This document shows positions 45,532-54,475 of a DNA stretch of 64,000 bases, in pieces. A program made the translations under genes and the position numbers. Location of the stretch: positions 3,100,001 through 3,164,000 of the forward strand of contig NZ_CP028901.1 in assembly GCF_003058465.1 (NCBI RefSeq), read 5' to 3'. Below the pieces are notes generated by a model. That model ran no database searches. It saw nothing but the letters and a program-made list of their open reading frames with translations, and was not told the DNA's origin. The DNA is from Orrella marina (GTDB taxonomy: Bacteria > Pseudomonadota > Gammaproteobacteria > Burkholderiales > Burkholderiaceae_B). Position 1 is the first letter of the stretch. Each line of letters opens with the position of its first letter.

Positions 45532-45939
45532 ATGAGCCCCTTCGCGCAGTTTTTGAGAACCGTGCGTCAGCGTCGAGGTTTGAAGCAAAAGGACGTGGCT
45601 GATCTGCTTGGGTATGAGCAGAGCTATTTGTCTGCGCTCGAACGCAGCGTGAAGGGCCCGCCCCGTCATGATTTCCTGTCCCGGCTGGTTCGGGGTCTCA
45701 AACTGACACCTGCCGAGAGATCCGAGCTCAATGACGCTTTGCGCTTGTCACGCCGTCAGATCGTATTGCCCGCAAACGCACCACAGGAAGAATACGCGCT
45801 CATCCGGGCTCTTGAACCGCAACTGGGCAACCTTTCTGAACAGCAAATTGCGCTGATTCAGATTGCACTTTCCTTACCCATGTCTACGGCTAGCGATCAC
45901 GAGCAACACGCGCACTTCGCGTGTGCCCGCGAACGCTAG
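45532..45939 (+). CDS. XRE-family helix-turn-helix regulator
   Basis: This 135-residue protein has an N-terminal Cro/CI-type helix-turn-helix (FLRTVRQRRGLKQKDVADLL followed by GYEQSYLSALERSVKGPPRH) and a C-terminal helical tail of unknown role. It is 286 bases upstream of tnsA on the same strand and is the natural candidate to regulate the transposition genes, which is an inference from position. The 285 bases between it and tnsA show no further gene. Confidence 0.8.
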   Translation: MSPFAQFLRTVRQRRGLKQKDVADLLGYEQSYLSALERSVKGPPRHDFLSRLVRGLKLTPAERSELNDALRLSRRQIVLPANAPQEEYALIRALEPQLGNLSEQQIALIQIALSLPMSTASDHEQHAHFACARER

Positions 45940-46224
45940 GGAAGACAGGACAGATCAAAGAGGAGAAGTTGATGACCTAAAAGAGACAAGCGAGTCAGGC
46001 AGGCCCGCCGCTCAAAGGGAAGAGATACTGTGATTTGACACCTGCAGTATCGAATTCTTCTCCAGAGGCGTCAAGGCCTTATCCCCATTTTCAGACGATC
46101 GATCGTGGCTTTTGATACCCGCGAGGGGTTCACTTTTGCCGTCGATCAGGCTTTGAAACACATTTCATTTTGATGCGTGCAAGGGCGCAGGGCTTTCTGT
46201 TGCCTGACGCACAGGAGAAGAATC

Positions 46225-46848
46225 ATGGTTGCAAGACGGGTTATTACGCGCAGTGGGCGCGGATTTCGGGGTCGCTATCCGTCCCGAAAGATGGGCAGGA
46301 TGGTTGAGTTCGAGTCACTGATTGAGAGGGATTTGATCCAGTTGCTGGAGTTCTCCACAGGGGTTGTTTCGTATGAGGAACAACCCGAGCGACTTGAGTA
46401 CTTTGATGGCGAAACGATGCGGGTGTACTTCCCGGACTTTGCGGTTGAACTGGTTACGGGTCAAAGACTTCACTTGGAGGCCAAACCGCAGGCCAAGCTT
46501 GATTCGATCAAGACACGGACCAAGTACGACCACATCGCTCAGCACTATGCCAATCATCGTTCCGAGCAATATCAGGTGGTCACAGAGACTGTGGTGCGAA
46601 GAGAGCCACTTCACTCAAACCTGCGCAAGCTTTCTGGCTTGCGCGCTCGGCCGACGGGTGATGTTGAGACGCTATCGCTGCGTGGGGGTGGCGAGCCATG
46701 GGAGGGGCTGGAATCAAGGGTTGGCCACTACGCGCTCATGAAGCGGGTCGCATTGGGCATCTGGCAGTGCAATCTCGAGCAACCGCTCCAGGGATCTTTG
46801 CTGGTTCAACGTGCTGAGGAGGTCGGACATGATTCGTTATACCTATAA
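46225..46848 (+). CDS. tnsA: Tn7-like transposon endonuclease subunit TnsA
   Basis: TnsA cuts the 5' ends of Tn7-like elements so that transposition is cut-and-paste. It is 207 residues, shorter than Tn7 TnsA and similar to the compact forms of Tn6022-like elements. The conserved start MVARRVITRSGRGFRGRYPS then RKMGRMVEFESLIERD is clear, with YFPDF (Asp71) and LEAKP (Glu85, Lys87) giving the nuclease triad pattern. The ATG at 46225 has a strong AGGAG site. It overlaps the start of tnsB. Confidence 0.88.
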   Translation: MVARRVITRSGRGFRGRYPSRKMGRMVEFESLIERDLIQLLEFSTGVVSYEEQPERLEYFDGETMRVYFPDFAVELVTGQRLHLEAKPQAKLDSIKTRTKYDHIAQHYANHRSEQYQVVTETVVRREPLHSNLRKLSGLRARPTGDVETLSLRGGGEPWEGLESRVGHYALMKRVALGIWQCNLEQPLQGSLLVQRAEEVGHDSLYL

Positions 46849-48787
46849 GCGCGGCCTGGTTTTCATTCAAGGGCAGACGCGTTGGCAGTTGGAGCGTCTG
46901 CTGGTGACCAACAAGTACCAGCTGATCTCGGGCGAGGGCGAGCATCTTGAAATTACCCGGTCAGAGATTGATAGCAAGTGGCTTGCGGGGGAATGGGTGA
47001 TCGATGAGGCCTCAATTGGCTCACTTTCGAAAGCTACCTACATGGTGGCACCCCGAGATCTCTCCACTTTCACTGACTATGAACAGCGCACGGCGAGATA
47101 TCGCTACGGATACCTTAAGGCTGTCGATCCGTCAGTCAATCGATTCAATCGGGAGCGGTGGGGTTCGCTGATCAGCGAACATGCCGAAAAGACCGTAGAC
47201 AAGAGGCCCCCTTGTGTCGCCAGCGTTCAGAACTGGTGGAGGCAGTATCGGAACACGAAGTCGATTAACGCGCTGATTCCTAAGCGAAAGGGGCGTCGCA
47301 GACCCATAGAGTGCCCGCGACACAGCATATTCCTGGAGGTTATCGAGGAGGTCTATCTAAACAAGCAGAGATTACCGGCACAGCTGGTTTTTGAGAGGGT
47401 TGACCATCGAATCAGGAACGTCAATGATGGCTCACCTGAGAAGATCAAACCGGTGTCTCGCTCCACAGTTTATGAGTGGCTCAAAGAGCTAAACCAACAG
47501 ATGGTCGACGTCGAGCGATTAGGCGCCAAACAGGCGGGGCTCAAGTACCGGGCGGCGCTGTTTCATGTCAAAACAAAAGAAGTTAATGAGAGATGGGAGA
47601 TCGACCACACGCCGCTCGATTTGCATGTGTTTGATAGCGTAACCAATCTTGTGTTGGGCAGAGCCTGGATCACCCTAGTGATCGATTGCGCTACACGCAT
47701 GATCATGGGCTTCTATATCTCTTTTGGTGCCCCGAGTGCCCACAGTGTCAACCAGGCGATCCGATGCGCGATTTTGCCAAAAAACCAGTGGCTCGAGCGA
47801 TTCAAGCAAGTTACTGGGAACTGGCCTGCCCAGGGATTGCCAACGCTAGTGGCGGTCGACAACGGCATGGATCTTCATGCAGCGTCGGTGGAGGCGTTTT
47901 GCGAGGACACTGGCATCGAGACTCTTTTTTGCCCTGCGGGGGGACCTGAGTTCAAGGCTGTAATCGAGCGATTTATGAGAACGTCCGGTCAAGGGCTCAT
48001 TCATCGTTTGCCCGGAACGACCTTTTCGAATCCGAGAGAGCGCGGCGATTACCCTTCGGAGCTTGAGAGCTGCATCACATTGACCGATCTAACGCAGTTA
48101 CTGGTGAAGTGGATTGTTGATGTCTATCACATCAAGCATCATAGAACGCTGAAAAACAGTCCAATCAGAGAGTGGGCGAAGCTGGCCGAGCGAGCCATTA
48201 TTGAGATGCCGGCCTATCCAGAGTCACTCGCAATTTTGGCGGCACAGAAAGCAGAGCGGACTGTGTTTCATTATGGTATCGAGTTGGAAGGCCTCTTTTA
48301 TCACAGCCCGGAGTTGAATGCACTACGTGAGAAATTAGGCAAGAACCCAAAGGTTCAATTGAAGTTTGATGAAGACCAGATTGCATATGTGCATGTCTTT
48401 GATGAGCAGGCAGCATGCTATTTGAAAGTGCCCGCCAAAGACCAGGAATATGCGGTTGGGCGCAACCGTCCAATGCATCGATTGATCCGGGAGTACGCCC
48501 GAAAGACGTTTGGCGAAAACCACAGTATCCGGGAATTGTACGAAGCCGAGGAAGCGATCAGAGAGATGGTCGCTAACTCTATCGTGTCAAAAAAGACAGC
48601 ACATCGAAAGAAAGCGGCTCGCACCGTCATGCACGACAGCGAAGCGGTACTGCGCAAGGAGAATCCGATTGACGACGCCCTCAATCCGGTACCAGAGGAG
48701 CGTCGTACACCCTTGCCGGACCCGTTACCAGATGGTCTAGATGACGATCTGCCTGACCTCGATGTCTTTGGCACGGAGGGTAAGTGA
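46829..48787 (+). CDS. tnsB: Tn7-like transposase TnsB (DDE)
   Basis: TnsB binds the element ends and joins 3' ends to the target. It is 652 residues: N-terminal DNA-binding helices, an integrase-type catalytic core with Asp259 (WEIDHTPLD), Asp344 (AVDNGMD) and Glu380 (VIERFMRT), spaced as DD(35)E, and a C-terminal Mu-like domain. The acidic C-terminus (DPLPDGLDDDLPDLDVFGTE) may contact TnsC, as in relatives. The ATG has a GAGGAGG site and overlaps tnsA by 20 bases; a GTG at 46811 is less likely. Confidence 0.93.
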   Translation: MIRYTYKRGLVFIQGQTRWQLERLLVTNKYQLISGEGEHLEITRSEIDSKWLAGEWVIDEASIGSLSKATYMVAPRDLSTFTDYEQRTARYRYGYLKAVDPSVNRFNRERWGSLISEHAEKTVDKRPPCVASVQNWWRQYRNTKSINALIPKRKGRRRPIECPRHSIFLEVIEEVYLNKQRLPAQLVFERVDHRIRNVNDGSPEKIKPVSRSTVYEWLKELNQQMVDVERLGAKQAGLKYRAALFHVKTKEVNERWEIDHTPLDLHVFDSVTNLVLGRAWITLVIDCATRMIMGFYISFGAPSAHSVNQAIRCAILPKNQWLERFKQVTGNWPAQGLPTLVAVDNGMDLHAASVEAFCEDTGIETLFCPAGGPEFKAVIERFMRTSGQGLIHRLPGTTFSNPRERGDYPSELESCITLTDLTQLLVKWIVDVYHIKHHRTLKNSPIREWAKLAERAIIEMPAYPESLAILAAQKAERTVFHYGIELEGLFYHSPELNALREKLGKNPKVQLKFDEDQIAYVHVFDEQAACYLKVPAKDQEYAVGRNRPMHRLIREYARKTFGENHSIRELYEAEEAIREMVANSIVSKKTAHRKKAARTVMHDSEAVLRKENPIDDALNPVPEERRTPLPDPLPDGLDDDLPDLDVFGTEGK

Positions 48788-49818
48788 TGACTTTCGCAGA
48801 AAGGCTAGCCAACTGTGTATCTGAGGAGGCCACGCAGCGGGATCTGTACGGATACCGTCTGAAAACGTCACCCATCATTCATCAACGGTTCAAGAAAGGT
48901 ATTTACACCATAGGGGAGCTTCACCATGCTCGACGTTTGCATGGCCGAGCGGCAGGCATTCTGGTGACCGGGCCTTCGGGTGTGGGCAAAACCATGCTCG
49001 TTGGCGCGTACGCCGAGAAGCATCAGCGAGAGGCCAACCTGCAACACACAAAGATTCCGGTTTTGATGGTCACGGTGCCTTCGTCGCCAACCTCCAAAAG
49101 CCTTGCTGCCGCGATTCTGCTGGCACTTGGCTATCCCAAAGCTCACAATGGCAGTGCTCCACAGAAAACGGCTTTGATTTGCGACCTGATCACACGCTGC
49201 GATGTCGAAGTGCTGGTGCTCGATGAATTTCAGCACCTCTTCTATGCACCCACCAATGCGCTGTATCGGGATGTTACCGACTGGCTAAAGAATCTGATAA
49301 ATCTCGTAAAAGTCGTGGTGGTGGCGTGTGGGTTGCATGAATCGAGTCTGGTCGTGTCATCGAATGAGCAGTTGCAACGTCGCTTTTCGACTCATTTTCA
49401 AATGTCGCGATTTGATCTGGAGGACGCGGAAGACTTTAAAGAATTCCGCAGTGTACTCAGGATGTTGCAGTCAATTTTACCGATTGAGTCCGAGACGCCG
49501 TTTCACGACGCAAATCTTGCGCGCAGAATACACCTCGCGAGTTATGGGTTACTGGACTATGTTCGAAAATTAATTGAGGGTGCCACGAGTGTATGCGCGC
49601 GAGCAGGTCTCGACCGAATTACGCAGGAGGTGTTCGCAGCCGCGTTTAGGGAAAATATCTGGCGTGAAGTCCCGGATCGCAAGAACCCGTTTCACCCTGA
49701 CTCTTATCTTCAGCCTTTGGACAAGGGTGGTGAACCTTTCTATCTCCACAACGCTGGCCAGGGCCGGACGAAAGAGACGTCGACCCGAACAAGACTACAT
49801 GTGCCCAAAGGGAGGTGA
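48787..49818 (+). CDS. tnsC: Tn7-like AAA+ regulator TnsC (TniB-type)
   Basis: TnsC is the ATPase that links target selection to the transposase. It is 343 residues. Walker A GPSGVGKT is at residues 62-69 and Walker B LVLDEFQH near 143-150; the Walker B is followed by a typical TniB-like sensor region (VVVACGLHESS). Its ATG overlaps the tnsB stop by one base (TGATG). Confidence 0.93.
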   Translation: MTFAERLANCVSEEATQRDLYGYRLKTSPIIHQRFKKGIYTIGELHHARRLHGRAAGILVTGPSGVGKTMLVGAYAEKHQREANLQHTKIPVLMVTVPSSPTSKSLAAAILLALGYPKAHNGSAPQKTALICDLITRCDVEVLVLDEFQHLFYAPTNALYRDVTDWLKNLINLVKVVVVACGLHESSLVVSSNEQLQRRFSTHFQMSRFDLEDAEDFKEFRSVLRMLQSILPIESETPFHDANLARRIHLASYGLLDYVRKLIEGATSVCARAGLDRITQEVFAAAFRENIWREVPDRKNPFHPDSYLQPLDKGGEPFYLHNAGQGRTKETSTRTRLHVPKGR

Positions 49819-51680
49819 TGATGGACGCGTTGTTGTTCAAACATGCACCCTATCGAACAGAGGGTGCGCTGGGGTATCTGTTGCGATTGGCAGAATCAAA
49901 TCGACTGGTCATCAAGGATCTCGCTAATGTTGGCCTAACGTTCGATACGCAATGGCTCGATGCCCATGGTCTCATGCCCATGAAAGAGCTTGATCCTGGA
50001 TTGTGGGAGTGGATCTCTCGAATTGCTCGCTTGCGCAAAAATCACCCGCGTCTCTGGAATGCCCGACGCGGGCGATTCTGTCCGCACTGTCTTGTCGAGG
50101 ACGATAGTTGGCGAGCGTGCTGGGAGCTGACTTTCTACGATGCCTGCCATGAGCACCAAGTATGGATGGTGGACGCCTGCTCGAGTTGTACAAAACCGCT
50201 CTCGTGGAAGCGAACAGAACTACTGCGCTGTGATTGTGGGTCGGATCTTCGATGCGAAGTGGCGCGAGAGGCGCCGGCAGAGGTGTGCGCACTGTCTAAG
50301 GCTTTGCATCAGAAGTTACACGAGCGTGAAGACGAGCTGGTGCCTTCATGGCTCGGGCCGATGACTTTGGAGCAGCTACACCGGCTGATCCGGTTTGTTG
50401 GGATTCGTCTCGATCCGAACACGGCAGCGCGCTCAATAACAGTTGCGAACTTGAGCGATCTACAAAGGTCTTGGCCAATCAGTAGCTATGCCGCCAGCAT
50501 CCTGGCTAATTGGCCACAGGCATTTGGGGAATGCTTTACGCGTCTGAATGGCAAACCGCCGCGCCGACAGGGTTTGCCTAAAACCTTCAAGCGAGCCTAT
50601 GTCTACCTTTATGCGGTTATCAAGGACGACGTGTTTGACCCTCTTCGCCAGGCATTCGAGGGTTGGTTTGTTGAGAATTGGACGGGTGCAGTCGGTAAAC
50701 GAAACCGGTGGTTAAGTGAAAAGCTTTTGGATTACATTCGCTGGCGCCCGGGACCTGTTGTCGCGAAAAAGCTAGGGATAAGCCTGAATCGGTTAAAGCA
50801 ACTCGTCGAGGAAAATGTTATCCAGGGATACAAGCTCATTGCTCCCCAAAGTCTACGCGTCTATCTCGTCATTGCAAAAGAAGAGGTTGATCGCATCGAT
50901 GTCAGCCTATTGAATGAGGTTACCCTCAAGGACGTATCCCGGATGTTAGGGCTGGGAAAAATACGAACAAGAGAGTTGCTGATGCATCTCTTTCCGATCG
51001 CCCCTCGGGCTCCGTCAGTCCCAGGGCAGGCTGGCTGGCGCATTCGTCGTGTTGATGTCGAGAACTACGTTGAGCGACGAGCTATAACTCGCGTTGTTGC
51101 GCTTCCTGAAGAGCACCAGGTCTCGCTGGCCCATATCCTGCAATTTTGGGCGTGGCGCCATATGGAAGTGATCGATCTAATTCGAGATGTCATGGCTTCG
51201 AAAGGCCCCGAATTGGTAGGAGCCTTGGAATCTGTTCCAGGTGTCGCAGGATGGCTGTTTGAGATCAAGGCAGTTAAAGCATGGGTAACGAATCACACCC
51301 CGGAACGCGCGACATACCTGAGCATTCCAGCGTTTGCGACTTTGATGGGAGTGACGGAGAGGGTGGGCTACTGGCTTGCAAGAAACGAGTTTGTGAAGCT
51401 GACCCGTCAGATATCTCAGCGAGGTGGATGTGGTGCGCAAATTCATCGTGACGATGCAAGGCGGTTTAATGAGCGCTATGTGTTTTCGGCTGATATCGCC
51501 GCGCAACTCAACGTCACACCACAAAGAATGAAAGTAGTGCTGGCGGACGAAGGGTTCTATCCGGTGTCCGGTATCAACAACGAATTAGAGAAATGCGGTA
51601 AGACCTTCTATGCGAAGACTCCGCGTTTGATGGATTTTCTTAGTCGCATCAAGGTCGTTCTGCCGCAAAGGAATATATGA
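49818..51680 (+). CDS. tniQ: TniQ/TnsD-family target-selection protein
   Basis: TniQ proteins recognise the insertion target or recruit the targeting complex. The N-terminal TniQ domain shows ALLFKHAPYRTEGALGYLLR and zinc ligands CPHC (88-91), C-HEH and CSSC, then CDCG. A long C-terminal part (about 300-620) reads as several helix-turn-helix units (VAKKLGISLNRLKQLV; LKDVSRMLGLGKIRTRELLM; IAAQLNVTPQRMKVVL), suggesting direct DNA recognition. At 620 residues it is TnsD-sized. It overlaps the tnsC stop by one base after a GGGAGG site. No CRISPR genes accompany it in the window. Confidence 0.88.
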   Translation: MMDALLFKHAPYRTEGALGYLLRLAESNRLVIKDLANVGLTFDTQWLDAHGLMPMKELDPGLWEWISRIARLRKNHPRLWNARRGRFCPHCLVEDDSWRACWELTFYDACHEHQVWMVDACSSCTKPLSWKRTELLRCDCGSDLRCEVAREAPAEVCALSKALHQKLHEREDELVPSWLGPMTLEQLHRLIRFVGIRLDPNTAARSITVANLSDLQRSWPISSYAASILANWPQAFGECFTRLNGKPPRRQGLPKTFKRAYVYLYAVIKDDVFDPLRQAFEGWFVENWTGAVGKRNRWLSEKLLDYIRWRPGPVVAKKLGISLNRLKQLVEENVIQGYKLIAPQSLRVYLVIAKEEVDRIDVSLLNEVTLKDVSRMLGLGKIRTRELLMHLFPIAPRAPSVPGQAGWRIRRVDVENYVERRAITRVVALPEEHQVSLAHILQFWAWRHMEVIDLIRDVMASKGPELVGALESVPGVAGWLFEIKAVKAWVTNHTPERATYLSIPAFATLMGVTERVGYWLARNEFVKLTRQISQRGGCGAQIHRDDARRFNERYVFSADIAAQLNVTPQRMKVVLADEGFYPVSGINNELEKCGKTFYAKTPRLMDFLSRIKVVLPQRNI

Positions 51681-51850
51681 CTATGCAAATATAATTTTTT
51701 GAGACGCTGTCTAGCCGGTTGTTTCCACCCTATGTGGTTCGCTCTGGAACAACAGGTTTATGATGCCGTGGCATCAAGCTGGATTGGCTTGTGTGCCAGC
51801 GAGATGGTCGTGAGCCCTTATCAAACTGACAATTTGTTCGTTAACACCGT

Positions 51851-52828
51851 TCACTTCTTCGTGAAGTGTTTGTCCAGTTCTTGCAGGATACTGGGATTGA
51901 AGAATGATTTCTTTGGGCTGTTGGGATTGCTCGGGTCAAGGAAACGGATTTCTCCAAAACGCTTATCCTTCTGCAGTTTCATTCGCACATCGTGATACTT
52001 TCGGGCGACTTTGAAGTTTTCGTATCGCTTGCGGCATTCTTGAGTCAGGCGGACGTAATCCCAAGGGAAACGAGCACGGATTTGCTCTTCGGTGAGCCGG
52101 ACCTCGGGCGCGTTGGGATTGTTCGTCACCTGCACGCCAAGTGCATCCTTAGCCTTTGAACGAGTGAACTTTATATCGATGTTCACCGTCACTGAATAGG
52201 GAGACTCGGCATCGTCGTTTGCGGGTTCGAGGCTCTCTATGAATGCGAGAAACTTCTTCTCTTCCTGGTTTAGTACGACAGCCGCTGTCTGTTGCGGCAG
52301 GGTGACGAACGACAGCGGCATCAGATAAAAATTGAATTCCGACATGTCACGCCCAAACCATGCTTTCGTGACAGCGACGAAATTTTTCAGGCTTGCGGCT
52401 CCGATCTCCTGGAGGCGCAAGGGAAATGCGCCTGATCGGTTGTAGAAATGAATCGATGAGTCCCGAAGTTCCAGCAATGCCTGGATGTTGGCCCACGCGT
52501 TGGCATCGAAAGATTTCGTTTCAATCAGTTTCTTGGCAAGAAAGTCTATGGAGTGGGTGAACGGGTTTCCGGAGCGAGTTTCCTTGACTCGAAGCTTCTT
52601 GCTCTTGGTGCCGTCTTTCTTTGTGCGCGGCTCCATGACATAGAGCGTACTGACTTTGTTGTTGTGATCAGCCAGCCATTTCGCCTTAAGGAGCAGTTCC
52701 CAGCCGTTGATGGCAAGAACAGAGAAGGCTTCTTCTCGATAGAGAAAGTCTGGCTTGTTGTAGATTTCGATGGCGGCGACGGTGGCTGCAACGGCGCGAT
52801 CAAGTAATTCCTTGGAGCGGGCCTTCAT
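51851..52828 (-). CDS. DUF3644 domain protein coupled to Shedu
   Basis: This 325-residue protein begins MKARSKELLDRAVAATVAAI then EIYNKPDFLYREEAFSVLAI, the recognisable DUF3644 start; it is mostly helical and recalls HEPN-like helical bundles, including LRDSSIHFYN where HEPN proteins often have an R-x-H motif. Function is unknown. It overlaps the Shedu stop by four bases (ATGA), so the two are co-translated. The gap from tniQ (170 bases) shows nothing else. Confidence 0.75.
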   Translation of the reverse strand: MKARSKELLDRAVAATVAAIEIYNKPDFLYREEAFSVLAINGWELLLKAKWLADHNNKVSTLYVMEPRTKKDGTKSKKLRVKETRSGNPFTHSIDFLAKKLIETKSFDANAWANIQALLELRDSSIHFYNRSGAFPLRLQEIGAASLKNFVAVTKAWFGRDMSEFNFYLMPLSFVTLPQQTAAVVLNQEEKKFLAFIESLEPANDDAESPYSVTVNIDIKFTRSKAKDALGVQVTNNPNAPEVRLTEEQIRARFPWDYVRLTQECRKRYENFKVARKYHDVRMKLQKDKRFGEIRFLDPSNPNSPKKSFFNPSILQELDKHFTKK

Positions 52829-54027
52829 AGCGTTACTTTACATTTAAATTGAGCACGGATGACTTTTAATCGGTGGAGTAAATCATCGTAGGTCATGATT
52901 TCAACGACGTGCCGGAACTTACGCCGGATGACCTCAAAGTCAGTGCGTTGATCCGGTGACAATGCGGCATCGCGGCCCATGATGATCATGCCGGAGGGAT
53001 TCACAATCTTGATGCGCAGTTCATTGGGAAGTTGATCAGAATAGCGATCGTTGAGTCTTTCTTCGCCCGTCTGCCCCCAGCGGCTAAGGTGGTAGAGGTA
53101 TTTCTCCAGCTGCATGATCGTGCCACTGAGCTCCCGCATGGGGACGTGGTTGTCTCGATAGCGATTGCTGGTGACCAGGCATTCGGAAAATGGCTTTTTG
53201 ATTTCGATGGCATCGACGTATCCGGATGCGTCTACGAGCAAAAAATCAATCTTCCTATGTTTGCCCGCCAGGCTGTCCATCACAGGGGCTTCGGGGAATG
53301 CGCACACGTACTTGGGGTAAAGAAACTGGATGACCTGCAGAATCTCCGCCTGCCATTGTGATTCGCTGTAGGTGTCAGCACTGACTAACATTCCTTCGAT
53401 TTTCTCCACCAGCAACGCGAATTTATCTGTTTCGTAGCATGCGAAAACCTTTTGGGGCTGATAGCCTTTGGCAGATTTTTTACGCTGCCGGTATTTCAGA
53501 TACTGGGCCTCGTGGTCTTCCTTGATAGGAATATAGCTGCGGAGCATGCTGCTGACCCGCGCTCTAGCGTATTTCTTCAACTCGTAGGTATTGGGAAACT
53601 GGCGAAGCATTTCCTTGAAGACTTCCTCAGGCAGCGCGTCGGGATGGTCACCACCGACGTACAGGGCGTTGAAGCCGTAATCGTTAAAACCTCGGAAAAT
53701 CGGGATATTTGTTTCGGCTACAAACATTGAACGCCTGAACTTGAGTGCGTGATGGATGAACAAGTCATACTCAATGCCAAGGAAACGACGATCGATCTGG
53801 TAGTAATCATCTACGAGATTTCCAACGCAGAAGCGGTAGCAGACATCCATTCCATAGTCCCCATCGTTGAACTCTGGTTGGTAGATTTCCTGACGGACGT
53901 GCAAAGCTCGACCGGAAAGCGGAATGTCTTCTTTCTTCTCCAAGGGTTTCACCAGCCAGTTATCCGCACCTCTCTCGGGTACGTAAATCATTAGCAGATG
54001 ATCTCCACTTCGGATGAAGTCGATCAT
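52825..54027 (-). CDS. Shedu-type anti-phage nuclease (SduA, DUF4263)
   Basis: Shedu proteins are PD-(D/E)xK nucleases that protect against phages. This one is 400 residues from MIDFIRSGDHLLMIYVPERG. The DUF4263 nuclease shows WQAEILQVIQFLYPKYVCAF, RKIDFLLVDASGYVDAIEIK with the D...E-x-K centre near residue 275, YRDNHVPMRELSGTIMQLEK and NPSGMIIMGRD. The N-terminal half is a variable sensing domain. An upstream extension to 54144 is open but overlaps the phosphoesterase remnant. It is coupled to the DUF3644 gene downstream. Confidence 0.88.
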   Translation of the reverse strand: MIDFIRSGDHLLMIYVPERGADNWLVKPLEKKEDIPLSGRALHVRQEIYQPEFNDGDYGMDVCYRFCVGNLVDDYYQIDRRFLGIEYDLFIHHALKFRRSMFVAETNIPIFRGFNDYGFNALYVGGDHPDALPEEVFKEMLRQFPNTYELKKYARARVSSMLRSYIPIKEDHEAQYLKYRQRKKSAKGYQPQKVFACYETDKFALLVEKIEGMLVSADTYSESQWQAEILQVIQFLYPKYVCAFPEAPVMDSLAGKHRKIDFLLVDASGYVDAIEIKKPFSECLVTSNRYRDNHVPMRELSGTIMQLEKYLYHLSRWGQTGEERLNDRYSDQLPNELRIKIVNPSGMIIMGRDAALSPDQRTDFEVIRRKFRHVVEIMTYDDLLHRLKVIRAQFKCKVTL

Positions 54028-54353
54028 GGTTCGCCGAGCGTCAAGGCGGGGGAAAAGGAGTCTTTCAAAACGGATCTGAGGCGCTGGGTAGCGTGGTTGC
54101 CATGAACCGCATGAAACCAGGGTTGTTTGAGAAAACGCAGGCACGCCAAGGAGTTCGGTCCTCGGTCAATGAGGTCGCCTACGCTGACGATCCGATCACA
54201 TGCAGGATCGAAACTGGCCTTTTCCAATTCTGCCTCAAACAGGTCGTGGCAGCCATGCATGTCACCCACGATAAAATCGCGTCCAGTCGTGTTGGATGGC
54301 AAGCGCTTGTGAAGTGGCTGCATGGTTGACGCAGTTGTGTGTCGATCCTGCAA
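54024..54353 (-). pseudogene. truncated metallophosphoesterase gene
   Basis: The first 85 residues match the intact copy at 58744-59622 closely, including GRDFIVGDMHGC, SVGDLIDRGPNSLACL and the first residues of the GNHE motif (GNHA). Beyond this the sequence departs and stops, so the catalytic core is lost. The break suggests that the Shedu-DUF3644 segment was joined here, or that the gene was duplicated and cut during island assembly. Confidence 0.8.
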
Positions 54354-54450
54354 GGGTGTTTATGGGGAAGAAGAATCTTTTGCGTAGGGTACACCGGTTC
54401 TTTCAGATGCGGTACTGTTCGTCTGGGGAGGTGAGTGGCTGCGAACGGCC
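54096..54450 (-). repeat. diverged direct repeat (phosphoesterase 5' part and upstream), copy 1
   Basis: This stretch matches 59368-59710 in the same orientation along about 350 bases, by eye more than 80 percent identical with short indels. It includes the 5' coding part and the upstream region, down to the shared GTGAGTGGCTG near its end. The two copies enclose the RloC-like gene, the Ntn hydrolase gene and a small gene. Confidence 0.8.
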
Positions 54451-54475
54451 ACAAGCGAACATTGGGAGCGATCCT

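Noticed and set aside
49815..54027. CRISPR array or Cas genes accompanying the TniQ-type module
   Set aside because: I saw no repeat-spacer pattern and no Cas protein in the window, so a CRISPR-guided transposon is not supported.
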